A stretch of 64,000 bases of DNA from Hymenobacter fodinae (lineage in GTDB: Bacteria; Bacteroidota; Bacteroidia; Cytophagales; Hymenobacteraceae). Below, piece after piece: positions 24,937-36,815 of this stretch. A program made the position numbers and the translations under genes. The stretch lies in the NCBI RefSeq assembly GCF_004745825.1, contig NZ_SRLA01000001.1:372001-436000 (forward strand), written 5' to 3'. Position 1 is the stretch's first letter. Every line of letters starts with the position of its first letter. The notes beneath the pieces were generated by a model. The model did not search any database. It was not told the origin of the DNA and saw nothing but the letters and a program-made list of their open reading frames with translations.

Positions 24937-26340
24937 TTAATGGCCACCGGGCTGGATGGTAACGGGGCCTTTCTCATTGTACTTCTCGTTCACGGCCGTT
25001 ACAGCTAAGTTGGCCAGTAGGCCTATCACCAGCAGGCCGGCCATGGCGTAAAACACGCTCTGGTATGCGGCCGCCCCGGTAAAGCCCTCGGCCTTGCGGC
25101 TCTCGTGGAGGTAGTTTACAATAAGGGGGCCTAGCACGCCAGCCGTGCTCCAGGCCGTCAGGAGGCGCCCGTGAATAGCGCCTACTTGGTACTTGCCAAA
25201 CAGATCAGACAGGTACGCCGGGATGGTGGCGAAACCGCCTCCGTACATGCTAATGATGACGCAGGCTACCAGCACAAACAGCGTAAGCTGCGCATTATGA
25301 CCGAGGGTGGGCACCAGCGCGTACAGCAGAATACCGAGCCCGAAATAAATAGCATAGGTGACTTTGCGCCCCAGCTTATCCGACGCCGAGGACCAGAAGA
25401 AGCGGCCCAGCAAGTTGAACAAGCTTAGTAGGCCCACAAAGCCAGCCGCCGCCGCCACAGTTACGCCGCGACCAGCTCCCATGGCTTTATCCGAAAAGGT
25501 TTCCTGAATAAGAGGGGAGGCCGTTTCCAGCACCCCAATACCAGCCGTTACGTTGGTGAGTAGCACTACCCACAGCAGCCAAAACTGCGGAGTTTTGATG
25601 GCATTGTCGGCTGATACGTTGCCCGTAGTAATGAGGGCCGAGTGTTCTGTGCTAGGCACGTAGCCCGCCGGCGCCCAGTCATCGGCGGGCACCCGAATGG
25701 TCCAGACGCCAAACTGCATAAACAGGAAGTAGATAATACCCATCACAATAAAGGTGGGGGCCACGCCCTGCGGAGCTGAGTCTTTGAAGTGAGCCATGAG
25801 GGCTACTGCCAAGGGAGAGCCAATCATGGCGCCGCCCCCAAAGCCCATGATGGCCATGCCGGTAGCTACACCCTTGCGGTCAGGGAACCACTTAATCAGA
25901 GTGCTTACCGGGGATATGTAACCAATGCCCAGGCCGATACCGCCCACAAACCCATACCCGAAATACAGCAACGCTAAACTATGCAAATGTACCCCCAGCG
26001 AGCCAATCAGGAAGCCGCCCCCAAAGCATAAGGCTGAGGCCATCATGGCTTTGCGCGGTCCTACGCGCTCCAGCCACGTACCAAAAATGGCCGCCGACAG
26101 GCCTAGCAGTACAATGGCAATAGAGAAGATCCAGCCGATTTGAGCTGGGCTCCAGTCGCCGGCGGCGGGGTGGTCCACATCACCACTAAGCAAGGCCCCA
26201 AGCGGTTTTTTAAACACACTAAAGGCGTAGGCCTGTCCGATGGCCAGGTGAATAGCCAAGGCGGCGGGAGGCACCAGCCACCGGTTGTAGCCCGGCCCGG
26301 CAATAGTACGGCTGCGGTCTAGTAAAGAAGCATTTGCCAT
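24937..26340 (-). CDS. MFS transporter, OFA (oxalate/formate antiporter) family
   Basis: Inner-membrane MFS carrier of 467 residues with about 12 helices. N-terminal RWLVPPAALAIHLAIGQAYAFSVF, the loop motif GTWLERVGPRKAMM, GYGFVGGIGLGIGYISPVSTLIKWFPDRKG and MAIMGFGGGAMIGSPLA are hallmarks of the OFA family, which moves small mono- or dicarboxylates (oxalate, formate, lactate or pyruvate). The exact substrate cannot be read. ATG 26340 is chosen since MANASLLDRSRTI leads straight into the first helix; the in-frame extension to 26427 is not homologous. Confidence 0.9.
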   Translation of the reverse strand: MANASLLDRSRTIAGPGYNRWLVPPAALAIHLAIGQAYAFSVFKKPLGALLSGDVDHPAAGDWSPAQIGWIFSIAIVLLGLSAAIFGTWLERVGPRKAMMASALCFGGGFLIGSLGVHLHSLALLYFGYGFVGGIGLGIGYISPVSTLIKWFPDRKGVATGMAIMGFGGGAMIGSPLAVALMAHFKDSAPQGVAPTFIVMGIIYFLFMQFGVWTIRVPADDWAPAGYVPSTEHSALITTGNVSADNAIKTPQFWLLWVVLLTNVTAGIGVLETASPLIQETFSDKAMGAGRGVTVAAAAGFVGLLSLFNLLGRFFWSSASDKLGRKVTYAIYFGLGILLYALVPTLGHNAQLTLFVLVACVIISMYGGGFATIPAYLSDLFGKYQVGAIHGRLLTAWSTAGVLGPLIVNYLHESRKAEGFTGAAAYQSVFYAMAGLLVIGLLANLAVTAVNEKYNEKGPVTIQPGGH

Positions 26341-26686
26341 AAATGGAGGGGTGATGTGGGAAAGTAGGTAAAAGAACAGAGAGCCAAGTGGCCTACCGGA
26401 ACAGTTTCCGGCTGTACGGATTGACAACCAGTAAGGTAGAATCTTACGGGAGCTTTTTTGCGCCCCGTCGGCTATTTTTTGCTAAGTAGCTATAGCTAGC
26501 GCCAAGCGCCTTAATGTGCCAAGCCCAAGCCCATGCTAAGCAGATACGGGCTCTACCTGAAAAGGGTGTATGTACATCCGTGTGCGTAGCACCAAAGCCA
26601 TTCCTGCTGTTCTCTTAATTCTGCAGGCCAACTCTTTCCATCCGCTAAGGGCTTGCAGCACATGTATAGATGCGGAAGCAGCGGCC
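26341..26686. other. Intergenic region with no visible gene
   Basis: Between the amidase stop and the OFA transporter start, both on the minus strand. It should contain the transporter promoter, but I see no clear terminator, repeat or RNA gene. A 61-codon minus-strand frame (26553-26738) overlaps the amidase end and is not supported. Confidence 0.5.
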
Positions 26687-28207
26687 TCACTCGGCAGACT
26701 GGCCTAGCAACCAGCCCGCTGGCCCTTTGGCCCGGCAACTTTTCAGAAACTGCGCAATTCCTACGTGCATAGCCTTTGCCATGCGCTGCTGAAAAGCCGG
26801 TGAGGTCAGAAGCTTTTCATCCTCAGGGTTAGAGACGAAGGCCGTTTCTACCAGCGCATTCGGGTATTCGGTGGGCCCATTCAGCCCAAAGTTGAAACTT
26901 CCTACGTTGCCAAAACCTGGTAGGCCAGTGGCGCGCATTTGCTCATACAAGGCTACCGACAGGGGCCGGAAGGCTACGTACCGGTAGTAAGTGCTGGTGC
27001 CACGAACCGTAGCACTGCCCGAAGAGTTGACGTGGATACTTACCAACAAATCGGGACGCCGGCGGCGCAGTAACAGTACCCGGTCGCCATTATCAACCGT
27101 GGCATCCGTCTCGCGGGTCATAAGTACTCGGGCCCCCGCTTGCTCCAGCTCCCGGCGCAGCTGCTGGGCAATGGCCAGCGTGAGGTCTTTTTCCCTGGCT
27201 CCGCTAGCCCCGGTTGCCCCCACGTTGGTGCCACCGTGACCAGCATCGATAGCCACACTTAGTCCGCGCAGCCGCAGTTTCTGAGGGGGGCGCTTTACCT
27301 GGATTTCCAGGGTGTTGCCACGGTAGCCAATGTGGTAGCCCCAGCTTTGGCGATGCCGCAGGTGCAGCACCATCCGGAATACATCGGGCGCCACTTGCTC
27401 GTAGGCCACATCGCCTAGTTCTTGCAGGCCGTCGCGCTGGGTTATCCAGTTGGTGTTGGAGGTGGCTCCGTAGATATCCACTACCAATCGGCTGGGGTTT
27501 GTCAGTAGCTCAGAGCGGTAGGGGAGGCGAGCCGTAAGGGGTACCCGCACGTAGTCGAAGAGGGAGTCGCCTTGCACGCTCCAGGAGCCGGTAAGAGACG
27601 TTGGCACGAATCCGCCGGGCGGCAATAACCGCACTACTTCCTGCGGCACCCAGGCCGTGTGGGTTTCGCTGAGCTGGACCCGGTACTGGTTACCTACTCG
27701 CCCCGTTAGGTGCAACACCACCAGCGAATCGAGGTAGCCTAGCTTGGCTCCACCGAGCCGGTCTTCACCCAGTCCGTAGTTCAGGTAGGCCAGATTGCCC
27801 TTTGTAACGGCTAGCTGCGGCTCATTAGGGTTCAGGAAACGAATCTTGCTTTTGCTTTGCGCCGTGGCTATCACGCTATCCGGCGTGAGCAGCTGAAAGG
27901 TAATGGGCCTATCGTGCAGGGTGTCGCCGGGCTGCACTACGTACGTGGCCTGGTACACGCCTCGCTTACCCTGCGCCTGGGCTGGCAGAAGCTCCGTGAG
28001 CGGCTGCCCGTTCAGGAACGTTGCACGGGCCCCGGGCTGGCCTACCAGGCGCACTTGCAGTCGGTCGCCGGGGCGCAGCCATTGGTCGGCCGCCGGCACC
28101 GTTTCGGCAGTTTCAATCAGGCGTGGTTGCTGGGCCCGCGTGGGTGTTCCCAGTAAAAAGCTGGCGGCCATTACTAGGCCACTACCCCAGGCGTATAACT
28201 TCTTCAT
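26687..28207 (-). CDS. N-acetylmuramoyl-L-alanine amidase (Amidase_3) with N-terminal SH3/AMIN-like region
   Basis: Exported zinc amidase that cuts the bond between N-acetylmuramic acid and L-alanine in peptidoglycan, used in cell separation or wall turnover. The 506-residue protein has signal peptide MKKLYAWGSGLVMAASFLLGTPTRAQ, an N-terminal region of about 295 residues with SH3-like (YRVQLSETHTAWVP) and AMIN-like (SRLVVDIYGATSNTNW) parts, and a C-terminal Amidase_3 domain. Zinc ligands are visible: His324 in DAGHGG, Glu in GAREKD, His in SIHVNS, with catalytic Glu in VETAFVSNPEDE. ATG 28207 is used; 11 extra codons upstream precede the signal peptide. Confidence 0.92.
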   Translation of the reverse strand: MKKLYAWGSGLVMAASFLLGTPTRAQQPRLIETAETVPAADQWLRPGDRLQVRLVGQPGARATFLNGQPLTELLPAQAQGKRGVYQATYVVQPGDTLHDRPITFQLLTPDSVIATAQSKSKIRFLNPNEPQLAVTKGNLAYLNYGLGEDRLGGAKLGYLDSLVVLHLTGRVGNQYRVQLSETHTAWVPQEVVRLLPPGGFVPTSLTGSWSVQGDSLFDYVRVPLTARLPYRSELLTNPSRLVVDIYGATSNTNWITQRDGLQELGDVAYEQVAPDVFRMVLHLRHRQSWGYHIGYRGNTLEIQVKRPPQKLRLRGLSVAIDAGHGGTNVGATGASGAREKDLTLAIAQQLRRELEQAGARVLMTRETDATVDNGDRVLLLRRRRPDLLVSIHVNSSGSATVRGTSTYYRYVAFRPLSVALYEQMRATGLPGFGNVGSFNFGLNGPTEYPNALVETAFVSNPEDEKLLTSPAFQQRMAKAMHVGIAQFLKSCRAKGPAGWLLGQSAE

Positions 28208-28225
28208 CAAACGGCACAGGCAAAC

Positions 28226-28250
28226 AAAAGCCCCGCGCACGGCGGGGCTT
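28226..28250 (-). terminator. Terminator after the small lipoprotein gene
   Basis: AAGCCCCGC (28228-28236) pairs with GCGGGGCTT (28242-28250); on the minus strand the stem is followed by UUUU. It separates the lipoprotein gene at 28272 from the amidase gene. Confidence 0.7.
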
Positions 28251-28271
28251 CGGAAAAACGGGTAGGCGCGC

Positions 28272-28808
28272 TTACGGTTGCTTTACGGCCTGACCCAGAT
28301 CCTTTACATCACGCCCGGTTTCTAGGGCCGTAAACTCGGTCTGTAGTGCCCGGATATGGATTTCATCGCGCCCCTTAATGTCAAGGCGGATGTTGCGGAA
28401 TTGCTGATTGAGGCGCCGGCTAATGGCGGTGGCATAATCCCAGTCGCGCTGGGTCCACTGCTTGCGTTTGGCCCGCACCTCCTGCATAAACTGCACAAAA
28501 GCCGGCTCAATAGTAGTGGGCGTGAGTTGCTCGATGCTGGAGTATGTACCCAAGAGCTCGTTGGCGAAGGTCGCTTCGGCGGCCTTATCAATCGGCTGGC
28601 GGGAGCGGACCTTGGAAACCGAGTCGAAGCGGGCGGCGCGGTTGCCAGCCACCTTCAGCTTATCGGCGGCTTTGTCGGCAATAGAGTCAATGCGGCGGGC
28701 GCCTTGGCTAACGGCTTCTTGCCGCTCCCGTGGGGTGCTGTCGCAGCCGGTTAGGGTAGAGGCCAATACTGCCGCAGCGGGTATTAGGAAGAGAAAGGCT
28801 CGTTTCAT
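28272..28808 (-). CDS. Small lipoprotein of unknown function
   Basis: 178-residue lipoprotein with lipobox LTGC (Cys22). The mature part is highly charged and predicted helical throughout, with SQGARRIDSIADKAADKLK and EVRAKRKQWTQRDWDYATAISRRLN. I recognise no catalytic motif. It resembles uncharacterised helical lipoproteins of Bacteroidota, but no named family can be assigned. Its own terminator follows at 28226. Confidence 0.75.
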   Translation of the reverse strand: MKRAFLFLIPAAAVLASTLTGCDSTPRERQEAVSQGARRIDSIADKAADKLKVAGNRAARFDSVSKVRSRQPIDKAAEATFANELLGTYSSIEQLTPTTIEPAFVQFMQEVRAKRKQWTQRDWDYATAISRRLNQQFRNIRLDIKGRDEIHIRALQTEFTALETGRDVKDLGQAVKQP

Positions 28809-28904
28809 GCCGTAATGTACGCGTCAAAAGCAGGAATGGCTACACCGGCGGCCCGAGTCCGTGGGTGTAGCCAGTAGTTCTTGAAGCTCGGCAGTTACGA
28901 AGAG

Positions 28905-29480
28905 CTATTGTGCGAGGCGAAAGGTAAAGGGTAGCTCATGCTGCACCACTACCGCGCGGCTCCCAATGCGGGCGGGCAGCCACTGGTTCGGAATGGCCCG
29001 GCATACGCGCAGTGCTTCCTCGTCGCATCCCCCGCCAATACCCAGCATAATTTTATGATCAACGGCTCGGCCCAGCGTATCTACCACGAAGGCCACGACC
29101 ACTTTCCCTTGGATGTTTTTGCTTTGGGCCTGCACTGGGTAGTTGAGCTTGCTCATAAAGGGGGCCAGTGCAGCATCGCCGCCCAAAAAAAGCGGCGGCT
29201 GGGTAAGGTGTTGGCGGTTCCAGGTACCAGCCGGAGTCTGAACGGGATACGACACATCGTCGAAGTCGCGGAAGAACACCAGCTTCTTGGCCGTGTGGTC
29301 ATACTTCTGGGTAATTACCTGGCGCCCGTCGCGGGTGTAGGCATAGTATTCCCACACACCTACTTTTTCGCCTTTATCCAGTAGGCCACTTTCCCATTCG
29401 TTTTTGCGCATTTTCTGCGCCTCAGCCCTGAACTCGCTGACTAGGAGAAATAGAAAGACAAGGGGTAAAAGTTTTTTCAT
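28905..29480 (-). CDS. Exported protein with TonB C-terminal domain
   Basis: 191 residues with signal peptide MKKLLPLVFLFLLVSEFRAEAQ. The N-terminal part carries an MORN/toxin-antitoxin-like strand stretch (KGEKVGVWEYYAYTRDGRQVI), and the C-terminal 90 residues form a TonB C-terminal fold (LNYPVQAQSKNIQGKVVVAFVVDTLGRAVDHKI, then EEALRVCRAI and PARIGSRAVVVQHELPFTF). Unlike true TonB it has a cleavable signal and no Pro-rich periplasm-spanning segment, so a direct energy-coupling role is doubtful; such proteins are common in Bacteroidota and mostly uncharacterised. ATG 29480 is chosen over 29519 for the signal peptide. Confidence 0.82.
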   Translation of the reverse strand: MKKLLPLVFLFLLVSEFRAEAQKMRKNEWESGLLDKGEKVGVWEYYAYTRDGRQVITQKYDHTAKKLVFFRDFDDVSYPVQTPAGTWNRQHLTQPPLFLGGDAALAPFMSKLNYPVQAQSKNIQGKVVVAFVVDTLGRAVDHKIMLGIGGGCDEEALRVCRAIPNQWLPARIGSRAVVVQHELPFTFRLAQ

Positions 29481-29745
29481 GCTAATGAGTGGGATTTGGG
29501 AAAGAAACAGCGCGGGCAATCTGCCAGCAAGTGGGGCTGCTAGCGGATGAAGTAAAATTTAATATTGTTTTTGTTATAAATGTATTTTCAGGCGATTCAC
29601 GTGATAAGTAGTTAATTTATGCGTTTGGATGTGATTTGAGGGCATAACAGATATTCAACAGGCCTAGGAGATAGGTCGGTTGAAATGCTAAGTCCGGGAA
29701 ATTTACAAATAACTAGCCACCTAGGCAAGAGTAAGTGCTCACTAC

Positions 29746-30225
29746 TCACCAACCCGTCTCGTCTAGCTGGTCGCGTAGGTCGCGCAACCGATTCTGTAGG
29801 CCAGGCCAGTTAGGGCACAAGCGCTCAAGCCGTTGCAACGTGCGCAAGCTGCCCGCAATATCACCTAGGTGCAGCAACATGGTAGCTCGCCCAGAGAGGG
29901 CGCCAAAGTGGCGGGGCTCCAGGCGTAAGGTTTGGCGGACATCGTCGAGGGAGGCTCGGTACTCACCGCGCAGGTAGTAGGCCGTGGCACGCTTGTTCCA
30001 ACCCTCGGCGTACTCGGGGCTGGCTTCTACCAGTACCGTAAATTCCTGAATGGCCAGGGTGTAGTCGCCGGCTGCCATGGCGCGCATCCCCGCTTCCAGG
30101 TGCTTGTCAAGCAGCGGGTGCCCGGTCATCAGCCAGATTTGCCAGATGCCTTCCTGCAGCGCTTCAATTTCCGCCGGCGTAGTGGCGGCTTGCAGACGGG
30201 CAAAAAGATCATCGAGGGTAGACAT
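29746..30225 (-). CDS. Tetratricopeptide-repeat protein
   Basis: Cytoplasmic 159-residue protein with about three TPR units between residues 48 and 145 (AMAAGDYTLAIQEFTVLVEAS, AYYLRGEYRASLDDVRQTL, GDIAGSLRTLQRLERL). No signal peptide. TPR domains bind other proteins; the partner is unknown. ATG 30225 (MSTLDDLFARL) is preferred to one two codons upstream. It follows metF on the same strand but is separated by a strong terminator. Confidence 0.82.
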   Translation of the reverse strand: MSTLDDLFARLQAATTPAEIEALQEGIWQIWLMTGHPLLDKHLEAGMRAMAAGDYTLAIQEFTVLVEASPEYAEGWNKRATAYYLRGEYRASLDDVRQTLRLEPRHFGALSGRATMLLHLGDIAGSLRTLQRLERLCPNWPGLQNRLRDLRDQLDETGW

Positions 30226-30286
30226 ACACAAGCAGTAAGGCGCGAAAGGGCAAGAAGCAGATTCTATACGGATTCTGTATACGAGA

Positions 30287-30332
30287 AAGGGTGCACCAGT
30301 CGCCGTAAACCAACAGCGGCTGGTGCACCCTT
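30287..30332 (-). terminator. Terminator of metF
   Basis: AAGGGTGCACCAG (30287-30299) pairs perfectly with CTGGTGCACCCTT (30320-30332) with further inner pairing; on the minus strand it is followed by UUUC. It closes the metH-metF unit. Confidence 0.8.
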
Positions 30333-30354
30333 ATAACTAGCAGTGCGGAGTGGC

Positions 30355-31311
30355 CTAGAACAGCGCCGCCGCTACCCGCCGAATGCTCTCCGACTTGCCC
30401 ATGCTGTAGTAGTGTAGCACCGGCACGCCGTGGGCCATCAGTTCCTTGCTCTGGTTGATGCACCACTCAATCCCGATTTCGCGGGCTGCCGCGTTATCAG
30501 GAGCATGATGCACCGCGTCGGCCAGCGCCTCCGGGATGTTGAGGTAGAAGGACCGGGGCAGCATGGTGAGCTGGCTCTTGGTAGTGAGCGGCTTCAGGCC
30601 AGGGATAATGGGCACCGTGATACCAGCCTCGCGGCAGCGCTTCTCGAAGTTGAAGAACTGCTCGTTGTCGAAAAACATCTGGGTCACGATGTAGTCGGCG
30701 CCGCGGTCAACCTTGTGCTTGAGGTAGCGCAAATCGGCCCCATAGTTTGGCGACTCAAAGTGTTTCTCGGGGTAGCCAGCCGTGCCGATGCAGAAGTCGG
30801 TAGCCCAGGTATCGTCCTGCTCCTCATCCAGGTATTCGCCCTTGTTGAGGTTAGCGACTTGTCCAATGAGGTCAGCAGCGTAGGCGTGCCCATCAGGGTC
30901 GGGCTTGAAGTGCCCTTCCGATTTGATAGGGTCGCCGCGCAGGGCCAGCACGTTGTCAATGCCGAGGAAGTGGAGGTCGATAAGGGCGTTTTCCGTTTCC
31001 TCCTTTGAGAAGCCTCCGCAGATGAGGTGGGGCACCGTGTCCACATCGAAGCGGTTTTTGATGGCCGCGCAAATGCCTACGGTGCCGGGGCGTTTGCGCA
31101 CCGTTTTCTTCTCCAGAAACCCGTTGGGGTGTTGGCGGTACACGTACTCCTCGCGGTGGTAGGTCACGTCAATAAACGGCGGCTTGAACTCCATCAGGGG
31201 CTCAATATTCGAGAACAGGTTCTGAATGTTCTCGCCCTTTTTTGGGGGTAGCACCTCGAAGGAAAACAGCGTCTTGCCGTTGGCGCGGGTCAGGTGTTCG
31301 GTTACTTTCAT
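30355..31311 (-). CDS. metF: 5,10-methylenetetrahydrofolate reductase
   Basis: Cytoplasmic flavoprotein that reduces 5,10-methylene-THF to 5-methyl-THF, the methyl donor for MetH encoded just upstream. The 318-residue product has the MetF start FSFEVLPPKKGE with its catalytic-region Glu, then the flavin-binding beta-barrel segments IDVTYH, NVLALRGDP, VTQMFFDNEQFFNF and PIIPGLKPLTTKSQL. ATG 31311 (MKVTEHLTRANG) is chosen; another ATG lies three codons upstream. The metH-metF gap holds a paired family A repeat, so cotranscription is likely but the repeat may modulate metF. Confidence 0.95.
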   Translation of the reverse strand: MKVTEHLTRANGKTLFSFEVLPPKKGENIQNLFSNIEPLMEFKPPFIDVTYHREEYVYRQHPNGFLEKKTVRKRPGTVGICAAIKNRFDVDTVPHLICGGFSKEETENALIDLHFLGIDNVLALRGDPIKSEGHFKPDPDGHAYAADLIGQVANLNKGEYLDEEQDDTWATDFCIGTAGYPEKHFESPNYGADLRYLKHKVDRGADYIVTQMFFDNEQFFNFEKRCREAGITVPIIPGLKPLTTKSQLTMLPRSFYLNIPEALADAVHHAPDNAAAREIGIEWCINQSKELMAHGVPVLHYYSMGKSESIRRVAAALF

Positions 31312-31357
31312 ATAGAGCACTAGCGGGTGGCTAGTGAGTCGAAGGAGTAGTAATCAA

Positions 31358-31487
31358 GCTCCCCTCCTCAGATGAGGAGGGGGTGGGGGTGGTTGACTGA
31401 CCGTTGAACGACTTACTAGGCCTAGTTCTAGTATCGTTCTAGGCCACTTCAACCACCCCTAGCCCCTCCTCATCTGAGGAGGGGAAC
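31358..31487. repeat. Paired family A repeat between metH and metF
   Basis: Copy at 31358-31397 (palindrome then GGGGTGGTTGAC) and an inverted copy at 31450-31487 face each other across about 52 bases. The spacer contains ACTAGGCCTAGT, and CTAGGCC also abuts the right copy. Confidence 0.85.
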
Positions 31488-31500
31488 TAGTTCTAGTGGC

Positions 31501-35217
<3,717 letters not shown>

Positions 35218-35290
35218 ATCAGCTCATCAAGTAAATCGGCAGCGAAAAAGTGCCTATCCAGAGAGAGCCGTGCGGGAAGCGCGTCCTGTT

Positions 35291-35400
35291 CTTATCTTCT
35301 TCCAGACCGCCAAAACGGTGTGAAAAGGGAATTAGCACCTTGTTTTATTTCAGGTTGCTAAGACGTCATCGGGCCCAATCCCTCGGTCTTTCTGGATAAG
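35291..35400 (-). ncRNA. SAM-I (S-box) riboswitch in the metH leader
   Basis: Read on the minus strand, the element has closing stem CTTATC (35400-35395) with GATAAG (35296-35291), the core GAGGGATTGGGCCCGATGA, then TAGCAACC, and AAGGTGCTAATTCC: each is an invariant block of the S-box. It binds S-adenosylmethionine and normally turns the downstream gene off when SAM is high. The expression platform between 35290 and the metH start is not clear to me; no strong U-tract terminator is seen, so control of translation is possible. Confidence 0.93.
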
Positions 35401-35408
35401 TAACTCTG

Positions 35409-35439
35409 CGAAGATACAGCAGGAATCTTCAACTTTCAA
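35409..35439 (-). promoter_or_regulatory. Putative promoter of metH
   Basis: On the minus strand TTG (35439-35437), 20 bases, TATCTTCG (35416-35409), close to TAnnTTTG, placed just upstream of the riboswitch 5' end. Confidence 0.45.
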
Positions 35440-35677
35440 TTTGGGGGCGCAAGGAGTGGCCTAGGGGCATAGACGGTAACCTAAAAGAACGTCATATCGA
35501 GCCGGGCGAGACGTGACGGTCATTGCTGATAAAATATGCCATTGATATAAAATGCAGAAGCACTATATATGCTTAACAGTTCGATTCGTTGAGCTAGAGC
35601 CCTGTGTTCGTTGAATAAACTTCACGACGTGAAATACGGTGTGCAACTTAGATTCAACCTGTTGTCAACTTACTGCT

Positions 35678-36805
35678 ATGGCTTTTGTACCCTTTTACCG
35701 GGCCGGTTTACTGGTCTCTCTACTACTGGGTAGTGGCCTAGCAAAGGCCCAGCACCAGCCGGGTACTGGCCTACGCGGGCAGTATTACGCGGGTAAGAAG
35801 TTTGAGAAGCTGGTTTTAACGCGCACTGACCCCACCATCGACTTCAACTGGACCGTTGGCCCCAACGGCGCGCATTTCGTGTCGCCGGGGCCGGGTGTGC
35901 CGGGCGAGTGGTTTTCGGTCCGCTGGGTAGGCCACATCTACGCCCCGGTAACCGGCTTCTACACCTTCCAAATTGCTACTGATGATGGCATGCGCGTCTG
36001 GATCGGGGGCGACAAGGTGCTGGACTCTTGGAACGATCAGCCCGTTACCATCTCTACCACGCACCTGAAGATGCAGGCGGGCAGCTATTACTCCTTGCGG
36101 GTAGAGTACTACCAGTTTGACCGCGACTCCCGGGCGCAACTGGCGTGGCAGCTGCCCGACTCCCCCGACGCGCCCCAGCCTATTCCAACGGAAAACCTAT
36201 ACCGCACCCTCCCCGACAACGTGCTGGTTCTGGCAGAAGCCACACCACCTGCGCCTAAAGCGGCGGCGGCGCCAGTGCCCCCGGTGAAAACGGCCGCAAC
36301 AGCACCCGTAGCCACCCCCGTGAAAGTAGCAGCCAAGCCTACAGCTGCCGCGGTACCGACTGCGCGCCGCGCTAGGCCAGTTGCTCCTGCCAAGCTAGCA
36401 CCGGTCGGGCCACCGGTAGTCGATACCGCGGCCGTAAAATTGCCCGATCTGACGTCACTTAGTAAAGGTGCCGCCGTCACGCTGCCCAATCTGTACTTCA
36501 CCCAGAGCACGGCCACGTTGCTACCTAGCTCCCGCCCCACTCTAAATGCCCTGGCCCGCACCTTGCGCGAGCAGCCGGGTATGCGGCTGGAAGTAGCCGG
36601 GCACACCGATAACGTGGGCGAAGCTGCCTTAAACCAGCGCCTCTCGGAGCAGCGCGCCCGCGTGGTGCGGCAGTACCTGGTGCAGCAGGGCATCGACTCG
36701 GTGCGGCTCACGGCCCGCGGTTACGGCGGCGCTAGGCCAGTAGCCGACAACCGCGACCCGCAGCAACGGCCCCGCAACCGCCGGGTTGAGGTAGTAGTAC
36801 AGTAA
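35678..36805 (+). CDS. PA14-OmpA envelope protein
   Basis: Exported 375-residue protein with signal peptide ending GSGLAKAQ. A PA14 domain follows (about 28-180; LRGQYYAGKKFEKLV, VRWVGHIYAPVTGFYTFQIATDDGMRVWIGG), a fold that often binds carbohydrate. Then comes an Ala/Pro/Lys-rich linker (about 185-265), and a C-terminal OmpA-like peptidoglycan-binding domain (about 275-375; LYFTQSTATLLP, VAGHTDNVG, LSEQRARVVRQYLV, RPRNRRVEVVV). It probably tethers the outer membrane or a surface glycan to the wall. ATG 35678 is chosen for the signal peptide. The region 35401-35677 otherwise holds only a decayed repeat arm near 35482. Confidence 0.88.
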   Translation: MAFVPFYRAGLLVSLLLGSGLAKAQHQPGTGLRGQYYAGKKFEKLVLTRTDPTIDFNWTVGPNGAHFVSPGPGVPGEWFSVRWVGHIYAPVTGFYTFQIATDDGMRVWIGGDKVLDSWNDQPVTISTTHLKMQAGSYYSLRVEYYQFDRDSRAQLAWQLPDSPDAPQPIPTENLYRTLPDNVLVLAEATPPAPKAAAAPVPPVKTAATAPVATPVKVAAKPTAAAVPTARRARPVAPAKLAPVGPPVVDTAAVKLPDLTSLSKGAAVTLPNLYFTQSTATLLPSSRPTLNALARTLREQPGMRLEVAGHTDNVGEAALNQRLSEQRARVVRQYLVQQGIDSVRLTARGYGGARPVADNRDPQQRPRNRRVEVVVQ

Positions 36806-36815
36806 GGAGTGAAAC

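Noticed and set aside
24742..25008. 88-codon plus-strand frame across the OFA operon end
   Set aside because: It is antisense to the small transporter subunit and the MFS 3' end and has no own features.
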